NCBI GenBank assembly: GCA_001442925.1
Contig: LDXX01000008.1
Span: 1-64,000, forward strand
Length of the DNA stretch: 64,000 nt
Reading direction: 5' to 3'
Origin: Candidatus Kryptonium thompsonii
GTDB taxonomy: Bacteria > Bacteroidota > Ignavibacteria > Kryptoniales > Kryptoniaceae
This document shows positions 25,987 to 36,355 of the stretch, piece by piece; within the stretch, counting starts at the first letter, position 1, and the number at the start of each line of letters is the position of its first letter. Both the position numbers and the translations under genes were made by a program. The notes under the pieces are model-generated. The model did not search any database and was not told where the DNA came from. It saw only the letters and a program-made list of their open reading frames with translations.

Positions 25987-27293
25987 ACCTTTTGGAAAAA
26001 TTTTTGATGGGTATTATTTGCGCGTTCCTTTGATAATTTATAGGCAAGATTTAACAAGGTTATGGGATGCATAACTTTAATATTTGCACCAGCCTTTTTG
26101 AGCCCATATTCAATTTGAGCGTGACAACCCGGATTCGCCGTTAAAACAACCCCAGCGTTTGTTTCAAGAATATTTTTTATCTTTCTCTCAAGAATTTTCA
26201 TCGAATCATCATACCTAAGTATGTTATAAATTCCTGCGCTTCCACAGCACCATGTTGATTCGTTCAACTCAACAAAGTTAATTCCAGGAATTGACTTTAT
26301 TATCGCTCTTGGTTGCATCGTTATTTTTTGTGTATGCACAAGATGACAGGCATCGTGATAGGTTACATTTAAATTTATCTCCGCATCCGGTTTTTTAAAA
26401 TCAATTTCGTATAGAAATTCATTGATGTCCTTTGCTATCCTGCTTATATGTTCAGCTTTGTCCCTTAGAGATTCATCTTCCTTAAACAGTTCTCCATATT
26501 CCTTCATAAAAGCCCCGCAACCAGCAGAATTTATAACTATCGCATCAAGATTATATTTTGAAAATTCAATTATATTTTTTCTCGCAAATTTTTTCGCCGT
26601 CTCAATATCCCCATAATGAGCCATAACAGAACCACAACAAACCTGCTTTTTGGGAATGTAAACCTCACACCCATTTTCAAGCAAAACTTCAACAGAATCG
26701 ATGTTGATATCTGAATACATAACATTCATAAAGCAACCTGTTAAAAATCCAACTTTATACTTCGCATCACCGGTAGGTTTTAAAACTTCAGGCAAAATTT
26801 CACTTGAAAACTTATCTGAGATTTTCGGTGAAAGTTCCTCAATCTGCCTCAATCTTTCAGGGACTATTTTATCTAGCCTAACCTTTTTAAACACGCCATT
26901 TAAACTATTTTGATAAAGTCGCACTAAACTTGCAAAAAACTTAAAAATAGCAGGTAAGAAAACGAGCTTGAAAATAATTTTTTTAACTAACTTTTGTTTA
27001 TCCTTACCGAGTTTAAAAATTTTCACCCTCGCTGATTCAACAAGTTTTCCGTATTGAACCCCAGCTGGACAAACGCTTTGACATGCCTGACAATCAAGAC
27101 AGAAATACATCTCATCAACAAAATCATCTGTAGCCGGAAGATTACCGTCTTCAAATTCTTTTATAAGCCGAATCCTTCCTCTTGGCGAAGATTTTTCAAG
27201 AAGTGTCAAATTATAAGTTGGACAAACTGGAAGACACATACCACAATGCATACACTGAACGATAAGTTCAGATGGAATTCTCATATCTTCCAT
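25983..27293 (-). CDS. glcF: Glycolate oxidase iron-sulfur subunit-like protein
   Basis: Membrane-associated electron-transfer subunit of about 436 residues. Two 4Fe-4S clusters: CMHCGMCLPVCPTY and CLDCQACQSVCPAGV at the N-terminus. Two CCG domains follow (TGCFMN, CCGSVMAHYGD and DACHLVHTQ, CCGSAGIYNI), as in GlcF, LutA and heterodisulfide reductase subunit D. It pairs with the FAD subunit upstream, which it follows closely. The start at 27293 (MEDMRIPSELIVQCMHC) has AAGGGAA upstream; a GTG at 27329 would overlap glcD. D-lactate or another 2-hydroxy acid is an equally possible substrate. Confidence 0.88.
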   Translation of the reverse strand: MEDMRIPSELIVQCMHCGMCLPVCPTYNLTLLEKSSPRGRIRLIKEFEDGNLPATDDFVDEMYFCLDCQACQSVCPAGVQYGKLVESARVKIFKLGKDKQKLVKKIIFKLVFLPAIFKFFASLVRLYQNSLNGVFKKVRLDKIVPERLRQIEELSPKISDKFSSEILPEVLKPTGDAKYKVGFLTGCFMNVMYSDINIDSVEVLLENGCEVYIPKKQVCCGSVMAHYGDIETAKKFARKNIIEFSKYNLDAIVINSAGCGAFMKEYGELFKEDESLRDKAEHISRIAKDINEFLYEIDFKKPDAEINLNVTYHDACHLVHTQKITMQPRAIIKSIPGINFVELNESTWCCGSAGIYNILRYDDSMKILERKIKNILETNAGVVLTANPGCHAQIEYGLKKAGANIKVMHPITLLNLAYKLSKERANNTHQKFFQKV

Positions 27294-27319
27294 AGAAAAG
27301 TTTCCCTTTTTATTTTTTA

Positions 27320-28768
27320 TTAAACCCACAGACCTTTGTATTTTTCAATTTCTTCCCTTGCCGTCGGAAGGCGTCCCTCACATCGTGGTTTTAGATCGAA
27401 AATCTTGCCAGCGTTCAAAATATTATTTGGATCAAGAACCCGTTTAATGTTTTTCATAAAATCGATGGCAGCGTTGCTGAACTGCTTTTCGAGAAATCTT
27501 TTTTTCGCAAGTCCAACCCCATGCTCACCTGTAATTGTTCCACCAAGTTTAATAGCGTAATCAAAAATTTCTTCAAAAGCCTGTTCAACTCTTTTCATCT
27601 CTTCCTTGTCCCTTTCATCCGTCAATGCCGTCGGATGAAGATTTCCATCACCGGCATGCCCAAAGTTCCCGATGATAATTTGGTATTTATTTGCTATCTG
27701 TTGAATTTTTTCCACCATCTCAGGTATAAAGCTTCTTGGAACGGTCGCATCTTCGAGTATCGTCGTCGGTTTAACACGAGCAAGTGCTGCAAATGCGGCA
27801 CGCCTTGCGGTTTTTAAATTTAAGGCTTCGCTCTCGGATTTAGCAATTTTATAATCCGTTGCCCCATTTTTAATACAAATTTTCTCTATCTTTTCTGCCT
27901 CTTCTTCAACTTGAGCTGGATGTCCATCAACTTCGATTAAAAGTAAAGCCCCTGCGTTTACCGGCAACCCGAGATGGGCGTAATCTTCAACACATTTTAT
28001 GGTCGTGTTATCAAGAAATTCAAGCGTTGCCGGCATAATATGGCTTGCAATTATATCCGCGACAGTCTTTCCCGCATCACTTAGCGAGTTAAAAAACGCT
28101 ATCATCGTTTTATAAGATTGCGGCTTTGGGATAAGTTTCAATAAAATTTTGGTAAAAATCCCAAGCGTCCCTTCAGAACCAATTAAAACATCCTTCAAAT
28201 TATATCCCGCGACATCTTTAACATTTTTACCACCGACATTTATTATCTCTCCAGTTGGAAGCACGACCTCAAGCCCAAGAACATAATTTTTTGTAACCCC
28301 ATACTTTAACCCTCTCAAACCACCAGCGTTTTCAGCAACATTTCCGCCTATCGTTGAAATTGTCATGCTTCCTGGATCAGGTGGATAAAACAAACCGTAC
28401 TTTTCAACCTCTTGATGAAGATGCGCAGTTATAACACCTGGTTCAACCAACGCCGTTAAATTTTCTCTATCAATCTCGAGAATTTTTCTCCATCTGTTCA
28501 TCAACAAAACAATAGAATTAGGCAAAGGCACAACCCCACCGCTTAAACTGGTTCCAGAACCGCGCGGGACAACGATAAAATTTTCCTCATTTGCAAGTTT
28601 TAAAATTCGAGATATTTGCTCGGGAGTTTGTGGGATCACAATGGCATCCGGTAAGCTTGCAAATGTTGGCGTTGCGTCGTAAGAGTAAGCTATTCTGTTC
28701 TCTATCGATGTTAAAACATTTTCCCTTCCAACGATCTCTTCAAGTTGACGAATTATCTTGACATCCAT
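27320..28768 (-). CDS. glcD: FAD-linked glycolate/D-lactate dehydrogenase subunit
   Basis: Flavoprotein of 482 residues oxidising glycolate, D-lactate or a related 2-hydroxy acid. FAD-binding domain 4 has VVPRGSGTSLSGGVVPL and NVAENAGGLRGLKYG; the C-terminal FAD-oxidase domain has NFGHAGDGNLHPT and TGEHGVGLAKKRFL. Typical length for GlcD. No GlcE-like third subunit lies next to it, so a two-subunit form is suggested. It has its own near-consensus promoter at 28795-28823. A phosphoglycolate phosphatase-like HAD gene downstream on the same strand would fit glycolate use. Confidence 0.92.
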   Translation of the reverse strand: MDVKIIRQLEEIVGRENVLTSIENRIAYSYDATPTFASLPDAIVIPQTPEQISRILKLANEENFIVVPRGSGTSLSGGVVPLPNSIVLLMNRWRKILEIDRENLTALVEPGVITAHLHQEVEKYGLFYPPDPGSMTISTIGGNVAENAGGLRGLKYGVTKNYVLGLEVVLPTGEIINVGGKNVKDVAGYNLKDVLIGSEGTLGIFTKILLKLIPKPQSYKTMIAFFNSLSDAGKTVADIIASHIMPATLEFLDNTTIKCVEDYAHLGLPVNAGALLLIEVDGHPAQVEEEAEKIEKICIKNGATDYKIAKSESEALNLKTARRAAFAALARVKPTTILEDATVPRSFIPEMVEKIQQIANKYQIIIGNFGHAGDGNLHPTALTDERDKEEMKRVEQAFEEIFDYAIKLGGTITGEHGVGLAKKRFLEKQFSNAAIDFMKNIKRVLDPNNILNAGKIFDLKPRCEGRLPTAREEIEKYKGLWV

Positions 28769-28794
28769 AGTCGTTGATCTTTTTTTCTAAATTA

Positions 28795-28823
28795 AAGATA
28801 AGCAAGATAAATGCAAATGTCAA
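28795..28823 (-). promoter_or_regulatory. Strong candidate promoter of glcD-glcF
   Basis: On the minus strand TTGACA (28823-28818), a perfect -35, 17 bases, then TATCTT (28800-28795). It fills the 60-base gap after the DUF2085 gene, about 27 bases before the glcD start. Confidence 0.6.
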
Positions 28824-28828
28824 AAGTT

Positions 28829-29296
28829 TTATCCTTGGCTTGAGAACATATCAATAATTTGAGATGTTAAGATCAGCCCAGCTATCCCCCCAAGCCAAAG
28901 TGAAGATAAAACTTTTGCGGTTAAAACTTCTACCCCAAAGAATCTTTCATACAAGAATTCAAAAAGCGATGGAATTAAAGCAAGAACGAGTAAAAGATTT
29001 GCCTTATTAAGAAATTTCCTATTTATAACAATAGGTGCGATAAAAACACCAAATAAAACACCCAAATAAATTGAACTACACCTCGAACAAACAGCTAACT
29101 TTACACCATTGATGTGAAAACTTCTGGAGTCCATTTGATGGCACAATGGCTTGAAAAATAAATAAACCGCTTCTGAGAATTTATTCATCCCAAAGTTTGA
29201 AAAAATAACAGGAGATATAATTAGGAAATCAAAAACGATGACGCATAATAGCATAATCATATAAACTTTTATACCCTTCCTGTTAAGCTTCCCCAT
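28829..29296 (-). CDS. DUF2085 family membrane protein
   Basis: Small multi-pass membrane protein of about 155 residues with four hydrophobic segments. The hallmark is LCHQMDSRSFHINGVKLAVCSRCSSIYLG, given here in parts: FKPLCHQMDSRSF followed by VCSRCSSIYLGVLFG, a conserved His/Cys set that may bind a metal. Function unknown. I use ATG at 29296, which overlaps the antiporter by 14 bases; the frame also opens at 29323 and at 29260. Confidence 0.75.
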   Translation of the reverse strand: MGKLNRKGIKVYMIMLLCVIVFDFLIISPVIFSNFGMNKFSEAVYLFFKPLCHQMDSRSFHINGVKLAVCSRCSSIYLGVLFGVFIAPIVINRKFLNKANLLLVLALIPSLFEFLYERFFGVEVLTAKVLSSLWLGGIAGLILTSQIIDMFSSQG

Positions 29297-31277
29297 TATC
29301 AAGTAATTGAATTGCTTTTTCAATTTTATTACGCTCCCCCATTAAAACCACTAAATCCCCAACCTCAAACTTAAAATCAGCCGATGGATTTATAAAAATT
29401 TCTTCACCTCGCTTGACGATGAGAACCGTAACCCCAGTGCGACTTCTCAAAGCCATCTCACCAATTGATGTTTGTTTTGCCCTTGAGTTTGATTTAACCC
29501 AATAAGTCTCAAACTCAACACGCCTTAGATGCTCTGATAAATTTTTTGGAAGAGCCAAGTTTTGCACTAATTCATTAAAGGACACATCATCTCGCCTGAA
29601 TAACTCATAGCTCCCCTCTTTTAACTTGCTTACATACTCTTTTGTTAAATTTATCGGAAATTTAAAATAACTTAAAACACGATTTGCAATTTCAACCGAT
29701 ATTTCAAATTCCTCAGGTATGACCTCATTTGCCCCTAATTTTCGGAGTTCTTCAACCTCAGCTACATATCTTGTTCTCACAATTATATAAATATTGCTGT
29801 TCAAAGAGCGAGCGATAGCAACTATTCTTTTGCTTGAAACAGGATCAGAAATCGTGATTATCATTAATTTTGCCTCTTCAATCCCAGCCTTCCTTAAAAC
29901 ATCAGGGCTTGTTGCATCGCCATGGAAAATAAGCTCCCCAACCTCTCGCATTTTCTTCACCGTTGAAATGTTAAGTTCAATAACTACATAAGGAATACCA
30001 ATTCCCTTTAAAACTCGGGCGACACTTCTACCGTTTAACCCAAAACCAATTATTATAACATGCTCCCTTAGTTCGCTTTCTCTCTTAAGCCTTTCCCAAC
30101 TCTCATCTTTAACTTTGATATAGTTCCCCACAAATGCAGCAAGATTATGAACATATGTAAACAAGATTGGCGATAGAACCATGGTTATAACAGCTGATGC
30201 AATAAAAAATTGATATATCCTATCATCAACCAACCCAAATTTCTTGCCAAGTAAAATCAAAACAAAAGAAAACTCGCTTATCGGAGCTAAGAGAATTCCA
30301 GAAATAAACGCAGTCTTAATGCCACCACCACTGATAAGAATTCCTAAAGATGTTCCAAGGATTTTTATCAATATTATTAAAAGTGAAATCAAAACAACGA
30401 CTCTAAAATTCTCCATCAAAAAATTAACATTTAAAAGCATGCCGATTGAAACGAAAAATATCGCCATTAAACTTTCTCTAAACGGGATTATATCAGCAGT
30501 GACTTGGTGTGAATACTCTGATTCAGATATCAAAAGCCCAGCAACAAAGGCGCCAAAAGCAAGCGAAAAACCAAGCTCAGATACTATCAGCGCAACACTA
30601 AAACAGAGAAATAAAACCGAAATTATGAACAGATCTCGTATCCTTGACTTTGCTATCAAAAATAAAAGTGGTGGAACAAGCTTCCTTGAAGCCCAAACCA
30701 CAAAAATCAATATCAAAGATGAATTGAGAAGTTTGACCAGAAAATTGATCGGATTAAAATTGCTACTTAGAAATAAAGGAATAAAAGGTGTTATAAAGAT
30801 GGCGACCAAATCTTGAAATATCGTAATGCCAGTTGTAACTCTTCCATGTGAAGAGTCAATTTCACCACTATCAAACAAATATTTCAAAACTATAGCAGTG
30901 CTACTTAAAGCAGCTATCAAGCCTATAAAAATGGAAAGATTTAACTCAAAGAAGAGCAAAGACAAAATTGTGAATAAAAACACGGTCATAATAATCTGTG
31001 CTCCCCCAGCCACAAGCAAAAAGCGTCTCATCTCAAGCAATTTCGTCAGAGAAAGCCCCAATCCAAGAACAAAAAGAAGAAGGATCACCCCGACCTCAGC
31101 TAAAACTTGAACTACTTCAACCCTTTCAACAAGCTTGGCTCCATAAGGTCCAATTATAACTCCCGAGATTAAAAATCCGATTACAGGCGGTAACCTCACT
31201 TTGTGCAGAAGATAAACAACAAGGGCAGAGATACCAAAAATAAAAGCAAATATTTTCAAAAACTCAACGACATCCAT
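29283..31277 (-). CDS. CPA2-family monovalent cation:proton antiporter with TrkA domains
   Basis: Inner-membrane K+ or Na+/H+ antiporter of 664 residues in the KefB/KefC/YbaL style. Residues about 1-390 form 12-13 helices (VRLPPVIGFLISGVIIGPYG, SSTAIVLKYLFD). Residues 405-530 are a TrkA-N/RCK domain with the NAD motif HVIIIGFGLNGRSVARVL. Residues 570-660 are a TrkA-C ligand domain (GVTVLIVKRGEEIF, FEVGDLVVLMG). The RCK domain suggests gating by nucleotide or glutathione adduct. The ATG is one base after the purC stop, so tightly coupled to it. Confidence 0.92.
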   Translation of the reverse strand: MDVVEFLKIFAFIFGISALVVYLLHKVRLPPVIGFLISGVIIGPYGAKLVERVEVVQVLAEVGVILLLFVLGLGLSLTKLLEMRRFLLVAGGAQIIMTVFLFTILSLLFFELNLSIFIGLIAALSSTAIVLKYLFDSGEIDSSHGRVTTGITIFQDLVAIFITPFIPLFLSSNFNPINFLVKLLNSSLILIFVVWASRKLVPPLLFLIAKSRIRDLFIISVLFLCFSVALIVSELGFSLAFGAFVAGLLISESEYSHQVTADIIPFRESLMAIFFVSIGMLLNVNFLMENFRVVVLISLLIILIKILGTSLGILISGGGIKTAFISGILLAPISEFSFVLILLGKKFGLVDDRIYQFFIASAVITMVLSPILFTYVHNLAAFVGNYIKVKDESWERLKRESELREHVIIIGFGLNGRSVARVLKGIGIPYVVIELNISTVKKMREVGELIFHGDATSPDVLRKAGIEEAKLMIITISDPVSSKRIVAIARSLNSNIYIIVRTRYVAEVEELRKLGANEVIPEEFEISVEIANRVLSYFKFPINLTKEYVSKLKEGSYELFRRDDVSFNELVQNLALPKNLSEHLRRVEFETYWVKSNSRAKQTSIGEMALRSRTGVTVLIVKRGEEIFINPSADFKFEVGDLVVLMGERNKIEKAIQLLDNGEA

Positions 31278-31278
31278 C

Positions 31279-32187
31279 TTAAACTTTTATTTTCTTCAAC
31301 AAATCTTCACCAGTTAAAAGCCTATACGCTTCGAGATATTTCTCGCTGGTTTTCTTAACGACTTCCTCAGGCAGTTCAGGCGCCGGCGGTTGCTTGTCCC
31401 AATTTAAAGATTCAAGATAATCACGGACATACTGCTTGTCAAACGACGGCTGGGATTTTCCCGGTTCATATTCAGAGAGTGGCCAAAATCGAGATGAATC
31501 AGGAGTTAAAACTTCATCAATTAAAATTAAATTATCATTTTCATCAAGCCCAAACTCAAACTTCGTATCGGCTATAATAATCCCTCTTTCTCGAGCGTAT
31601 TTCTCAGCCTTAGCATAAATTTCCAAGCTTAAATCACGTACTTTTTCAGCAAGTTCTTTACCAATTAGATCAACAACTTTTTCAAATGTGATATTTTCAT
31701 CATGACCGGTTTCAGCCTTCGTTGATGGGGTGAAAATTGGCTCATTAAGTTTATCAGATTCCCTTAATCCCTCGGGAAGTTTCACTCCGCAGACAGAACC
31801 ACTTCTCTTGTAATCTTTCCAAGCTGAACCCGAGATATAACCCCTGACTATACATTCAACTGGAAGTGGTCTTGTTTTTTTAACAAGCATTGACCGATAA
31901 ACAACCTGATCATAACTTTCCTTGAAAACCTCAGGAAACAAATTAACATCGTCCGTTATAAAATGGTTTTCCACAATATCCTTTAAAAACTTAAACCAAA
32001 AAACAGAAATTTGATTTAAAACATAACCTTTATAAGGGATTGGATTTGGAAGCACCACATCAAATGCTGAAATTCTATCCGTTGCAAGTATCAAAAGATA
32101 ACCATCCACTTCGTAAATATCACGAACTTTCCCCCGTTTTATTAACTTAGCTTTCGGTATATTGCTTTGTGAAAGTGGTTTGTACAT
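31279..32187 (-). CDS. purC: SAICAR synthetase (purine biosynthesis)
   Basis: Joins CAIR and aspartate, with ATP, to SAICAR in the purine pathway. Signatures [50 protein letters not shown] and the [20 protein letters not shown] segment (split here: [24 protein letters not shown]). At 302 residues it is the longer type also found in yeast. It sits alone among non-purine genes, between a lipoprotein and the antiporter. Confidence 0.96.
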   Translation of the reverse strand: MYKPLSQSNIPKAKLIKRGKVRDIYEVDGYLLILATDRISAFDVVLPNPIPYKGYVLNQISVFWFKFLKDIVENHFITDDVNLFPEVFKESYDQVVYRSMLVKKTRPLPVECIVRGYISGSAWKDYKRSGSVCGVKLPEGLRESDKLNEPIFTPSTKAETGHDENITFEKVVDLIGKELAEKVRDLSLEIYAKAEKYARERGIIIADTKFEFGLDENDNLILIDEVLTPDSSRFWPLSEYEPGKSQPSFDKQYVRDYLESLNWDKQPPAPELPEEVVKKTSEKYLEAYRLLTGEDLLKKIKV

Positions 32188-32191
32188 TATT

Positions 32192-32662
32192 TCACCTTAT
32201 TTGTTTTAGTAACGAATGTAATGTTTCAAGAGATACTTGAAAATCCACTGAAAGCCATATCAATTTGTCATTTTTGGTGTAAACATAGTGAGATTGCCCC
32301 ATCCCGAAAAGAAGAAATATATTTGTGTTTTGAACATTAACCTGATTATGCAAGAAAAATGGTGTGCTTCCATGCGCGATCTTGATTAACATTTGCTCAA
32401 GTTTTTGTTCCGCAATTTTAGAATCCTTGAATTTTGATATGTAGAGCACCGCTTTAAGTGTATCATGTGAATAAAAACCGATTTCATTTTTATCCCCAGC
32501 AACCATCCCACTCATGTGCAGCTGGTTTATCATTTCCTTAGCTTTTGCACCAACATAATACTTATCAAGATTCAACTTACCCAAAGAGTTCGGTATCATA
32601 GTGGGTTTATCTGAGCAGCCAAGCAAAATAAGTAAACCTAAAAAGATAAATTTTCTAAGCAT
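32192..32662 (-). CDS. Predicted lipoprotein, unknown function
   Basis: Protein of 156 residues with a clear lipobox: [16 protein letters not shown], lipidated Cys at 16. I do not recognise a family. The mature part (about 140 residues) is mixed alpha/beta with [20 protein letters not shown] and ends HSLLKQIR; it may sense or carry something at the membrane. It lies 23 bases after uvrB and four bases before purC, so it belongs to the same transcript. Confidence 0.75.
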   Translation of the reverse strand: MLRKFIFLGLLILLGCSDKPTMIPNSLGKLNLDKYYVGAKAKEMINQLHMSGMVAGDKNEIGFYSHDTLKAVLYISKFKDSKIAEQKLEQMLIKIAHGSTPFFLHNQVNVQNTNIFLLFGMGQSHYVYTKNDKLIWLSVDFQVSLETLHSLLKQIR

Positions 32663-32685
32663 AAAAAGACCAATTTATTTTAAGG

Positions 32686-34707
32686 TTAATTTTTCATCAT
32701 TTGCATAAGCCTTTGAATTTCATCCCTAATCTCAGCAGCTCTTTCAAACTCAAGATCTTTTGCGGCTTTTATCATCTCACGCCTCAACTGCTCTATCAAC
32801 TCCTTTCTTTGCTCTGGGGTCATGAATTTAAAACCTATATCAGTAACAATCGAGATACTTGTCCTTCTCTCTTTAATCTCATATTTTGGTTTAACATCTG
32901 CAACAATTGTCGTTGCAAGTATGTCTTCTAAACTCTTATAAACAGTCTGTGGTTTAATCCCGTGTTTTTCATTGTACTCCATTTGAATTTTTCTTCTTCT
33001 ATTTGTCTCGTCGATCATCTTTTGCATTGATTTAGTAATTCTGTCTGCGTAAAGTATAACCTTGCCATTAACATTTCTTGCGGTTCTCCCGGCGATTTGA
33101 ATAAGTGACCTCTCGGAGCGAAGGAAACCTTCTTTATCAGCATCAAGTATTGCCACAAGCGAGACTTCCGGTAAATCAAGTCCTTCCCTTAAAAGGTTAA
33201 CCCCAACGAGCACATCAAAATCGCCAAGTCGCAAATCCCTTAAAATTTCAACCCTTTCAAGCGCATCAATATCAGAATGAATATATCTAACCTTTATTCC
33301 AATGCCCCGCAAAAACTCCGCAAGGTCTTCTGCCATTTGCTTAGTCAAAGTTGTAACCAAAACCCTTTCCTTTCTTTTAACTCTTTCTCTTATCTCGTGA
33401 ATTAAATCGTCAATCTGATTCTTTGTTGGTTTAACAACTACCTCTGGATCCAAAAGCCCTGTCGGTCTTATTATCTGTTCGACCACAACGCCTTTGCACT
33501 TTTCAAGCTCGTAATCTCCAGGGGTTGCACTGACGAATATAACTTGATTTATTAAAGATTCAAACTCCTCAAATTTTAGGGGTCTATTATCAAGTGCTGA
33601 TGGAAGCCTAAAACCATGCTCAACTAAGGTTTCCTTTCTTGATCTATCTCCATTATACATCCCACGAATTTGGGGTATTGTCACATGCGATTCATCAATG
33701 ATCATCAAATAATCTTTGGGGAAGTAATCAATCAAAGTGAAAGGTCTTTCACCTGGCTTTCTCCCCGTAAGGTGCCTTGAGTAGTTTTCAATACCTTTAC
33801 AATATCCTATCTCTCTCATCATTTCAATATCAAATCTGGTTCTGCTCTCAAGTCGCTGTGCCTCAAGAAATTTACCTTGTGCCCTTAACTCAGCTAATCT
33901 TTGTTCAAGTTCTTCCTCTATACTTTTAATTGCCCTCTCAAGCGTTGGTCTATCAGTTACAAAATATTTAGCAGGGTAAATCACAACCTCATCTGTTCTA
34001 CCTATAACTTGCCCGGTCAGTTTATTGATATATGATATTCTTTCAATCACATCATCAAAAAATTCAATTCTTACTGCCTCCTCATTTTCATATGCCGGCA
34101 GAATTTCAACTACATCTCCCCTGACTCTGAAAGTCCCGCGCGTAAATTCAAAGTCGTTTCTCACATAGTGAATATCCATAAGTTTATATAAAAGTGAATT
34201 TCTGTCGATCCTATCACCGACCCTTATAGTAACGATTTGACGCAAGTATTCATCGGGGGAACCAATGTTATAAATACAACTCACAGATGCAACTATTATT
34301 ACATCCCTTCTTCCCGAAAGCAACGCACTTGTAGCTTTCAAGCGAAGACGATCAATTTCATCGTTTATAGCTGCGTCTTTCTCAATATAAGTATCCGTCT
34401 CTGGGATATAAGCCTCGGGTTGATAGTAATCGTAATAGCTTATGAAAAATTCAACCAAATTTTCCGGAAAGAAAGATTTAAACTCGCCATAAAGTTGAGC
34501 TGCAAGAGTTTTATTGTGCGAGATCACAAGTGTGGGTTTATTTACATTTGCGATTACATGAGCAAGTGTAAATGTTTTACCGCTTCCCGTGACACCAAGA
34601 AGAGTTTGATACTTCTCACCGCGCAAAACTCCCTCGCTGAGTTCTTTTATTGCTTTGGGTTGATCTCCGGTCGGTTTGTATTTTGAAACAAGTTTAAATT
34701 TATCCAT
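32686..34707 (-). CDS. uvrB: Excinuclease ABC subunit B
   Basis: Helicase-like damage-verification subunit of nucleotide excision repair. Walker [11 protein letters not shown], the beta-hairpin region [18 protein letters not shown], helicase motifs SATPGDYE and QIAGRTARN, and a C-terminal UVR domain [20 protein letters not shown] that binds UvrC. Length of 673 is normal. First gene of the uvrB-lipoprotein-purC-antiporter-DUF2085 run; divergent from rsmI. Confidence 0.98.
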   Translation of the reverse strand: MDKFKLVSKYKPTGDQPKAIKELSEGVLRGEKYQTLLGVTGSGKTFTLAHVIANVNKPTLVISHNKTLAAQLYGEFKSFFPENLVEFFISYYDYYQPEAYIPETDTYIEKDAAINDEIDRLRLKATSALLSGRRDVIIVASVSCIYNIGSPDEYLRQIVTIRVGDRIDRNSLLYKLMDIHYVRNDFEFTRGTFRVRGDVVEILPAYENEEAVRIEFFDDVIERISYINKLTGQVIGRTDEVVIYPAKYFVTDRPTLERAIKSIEEELEQRLAELRAQGKFLEAQRLESRTRFDIEMMREIGYCKGIENYSRHLTGRKPGERPFTLIDYFPKDYLMIIDESHVTIPQIRGMYNGDRSRKETLVEHGFRLPSALDNRPLKFEEFESLINQVIFVSATPGDYELEKCKGVVVEQIIRPTGLLDPEVVVKPTKNQIDDLIHEIRERVKRKERVLVTTLTKQMAEDLAEFLRGIGIKVRYIHSDIDALERVEILRDLRLGDFDVLVGVNLLREGLDLPEVSLVAILDADKEGFLRSERSLIQIAGRTARNVNGKVILYADRITKSMQKMIDETNRRRKIQMEYNEKHGIKPQTVYKSLEDILATTIVADVKPKYEIKERRTSISIVTDIGFKFMTPEQRKELIEQLRREMIKAAKDLEFERAAEIRDEIQRLMQMMKN

Positions 34708-34752
34708 TTCCCAAGTTTATCTTCCGTGCAATGATTTCACTTCACCAATTGA

Positions 34753-34780
34753 ATTTTAAAAACTTTAAATTATTTTTCAA
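34753..34780 (-). promoter_or_regulatory. Candidate promoter of uvrB
   Basis: On the minus strand TTGAAA (34780-34775), 16 bases, TAAAAT (34758-34753), about 46 bases before the uvrB start. I see no SOS (LexA) box of the CTGN10CAG or GAACN4GTTC type near it. Confidence 0.35.
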
Positions 34781-34809
34781 AACTCGGTTTCAAATCAAAT
34801 GCAAAACAT

Positions 34810-34838
34810 TTGGGATAATTTCAGCCTTTGTATATCTT
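34810..34838 (+). promoter_or_regulatory. Weak candidate promoter of rsmI
   Basis: TTGGGA (34810-34815), 17 bases, TATCTT (34833-34838), 37 bases before the rsmI start. The -35 is a poor match, so this rests mainly on position. Confidence 0.3.
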
Positions 34839-34874
34839 AATAACAAGAGCAAAAAATAAAACTAAAATCAGTTA

Positions 34875-35543
34875 ATGACGGGCAAACTTTACATCGTTTC
34901 AACACCAATTGGAAACCTTGACGATATAACATTTAGAGCGGTTGAAGTGCTAAAAAGTGTTGATTTAATCGCATGCGAAGACACAAGGCGCACGCTTATC
35001 TTACTCGAGAAATTTAATCTTGCAAAAAAACTTGTAAGTTATTATAATTATAACGAGAGGCAAAGAGCTGAGGAATTAATCTCTCACCTTAAATCAGGAA
35101 AAAATATCGCTCTTGTTTCCGATTCGGGAACACCTGGTATATCCGATCCTGGATATATCCTGATCAAAAGAGCAATTGAGGAAGATATCCAAGTAATTCC
35201 AATACCTGGACCGACGGCATTCGTCAGTGCACTTGTTGTAAGCGGACTGCCTATGGACGAGTTCGTCTTCGTCGGTTTTTTGCCCCATAAAAAAGGAAGA
35301 AAGACAAAACTTCAAAAATTAGCTCAAGAAGAGAGAACAATAATTTTATACGAATCACCACACAGGCTTTTAAAGACGCTGAACGAAATTCTTGAGATCT
35401 TTGGAGATAGAGAAATAGCCGTAGCTAAAGAGTTAACAAAAGTTCATGAGGAAGTTTTCAGAGGTAAGGTATCTGAAGTTTTAAACAAGTTAACACCCGA
35501 TAAAATAAAGGGTGAATTTGTAATCGTAATTTCGGGAAAATAA
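34875..35543 (+). CDS. rsmI: 16S rRNA (cytidine-1402-2'-O)-methyltransferase
   Basis: SAM-dependent enzyme modifying C1402 at the ribosomal P site. Signatures STPIGNLDDITFRAVEVL at the start, ACEDTRRT, SDSGTPGISDPGY and IPGPTAFVSALVVSGLP. At 222 residues it lacks the small C-terminal domain seen in the E. coli protein (286), which is common. It opens a plus-strand run that continues with a methyltransferase and the inositol-lipid genes. Confidence 0.95.
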   Translation: MTGKLYIVSTPIGNLDDITFRAVEVLKSVDLIACEDTRRTLILLEKFNLAKKLVSYYNYNERQRAEELISHLKSGKNIALVSDSGTPGISDPGYILIKRAIEEDIQVIPIPGPTAFVSALVVSGLPMDEFVFVGFLPHKKGRKTKLQKLAQEERTIILYESPHRLLKTLNEILEIFGDREIAVAKELTKVHEEVFRGKVSEVLNKLTPDKIKGEFVIVISGK

Positions 35544-35557
35544 AAAGGAGGAGAGAG

Positions 35558-36343
35558 ATGAAGAAATTCAACATATCTCGACATTTTGCCCAAATTGCAC
35601 CTGTATATCGTCATGTTCGAACCCTTGATCCCGAACCAATTTTAGCAATACGAGATATCTTGGTACAACATAAAAAACTCAAAAAGCCAATAAAAATTGC
35701 AGACATAGGGGCTGGAACTGGGAGATACACAGAGCTTTTGATTAAAATTCTTAAACCCGAAAATATTAACGCTGCTTTATTAATTGATGTAAGTTTTGAA
35801 ATGCTTTCAATGGCACAGTCATACCTCGCAGGTCGCAAGGCTTATTTTATAAATTCACCTGCTGAAAACTTGCCATTGAAAAGCCAAACGATTGAAGTGT
35901 TAACTGCTTTCAACGCCATCCATCATTTCGACTTCAAAAAATTTATTCGTGAAGCACAAAGGGTTTTAAAACCTGGGGGATTCCTTTTCATTTACACTAG
36001 AACGCAGGAACAAAATCGGAGATCGATCTGGGGTAAATTTTTCCCAAATTTTTCGGATAAAGAATATCGCTTGTTTTGGAAAGATGATCTGATCAAACGG
36101 CTCAAAAGATTAAAAAAATTTGAACTTGTAAGCTATACTGAATTTGAATATCCACGCATATCAACTATGGAAGAGCTTCTTAAAAAAGTATTTGCAAAAC
36201 ATTATTCTACTTTTTATCTTTACGACGATGAAGAGTATAAACAGGCAGTTAAACTTTTTAAACAAAATTTGCTCAAATATTATGATCCAGAACAGATAAC
36301 CTATACTGACGAAAACACGCTTATTGCACTGAAAAAGAATTAA
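35558..36343 (+). CDS. SAM-dependent class I methyltransferase
   Basis: Methyltransferase of 261 residues. Motif I IADIGAGTGRYTELLIKIL binds SAM; LTAFNAIHHFDFKKF and EAQRVLKPGGFLFIYT are the next conserved strands of the UbiE/Methyltransf_11 type. A strong ribosome site (AAGGAGGAGAG) precedes the ATG. Substrate unknown. It stands immediately before the phosphatidyltransferase and inositol-phosphate synthase genes, so a lipid or small-molecule target is possible but unproven. Confidence 0.85.
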   Translation: MKKFNISRHFAQIAPVYRHVRTLDPEPILAIRDILVQHKKLKKPIKIADIGAGTGRYTELLIKILKPENINAALLIDVSFEMLSMAQSYLAGRKAYFINSPAENLPLKSQTIEVLTAFNAIHHFDFKKFIREAQRVLKPGGFLFIYTRTQEQNRRSIWGKFFPNFSDKEYRLFWKDDLIKRLKRLKKFELVSYTEFEYPRISTMEELLKKVFAKHYSTFYLYDDEEYKQAVKLFKQNLLKYYDPEQITYTDENTLIALKKN

Positions 36344-36355
36344 CAAGAATACTTT

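Noticed and set aside
30244-30816. 190-codon open frame on the plus strand
   Set aside because: Antisense to the antiporter's membrane region; Lys/Ile/Ser-rich with no family resemblance, and no ribosome site.
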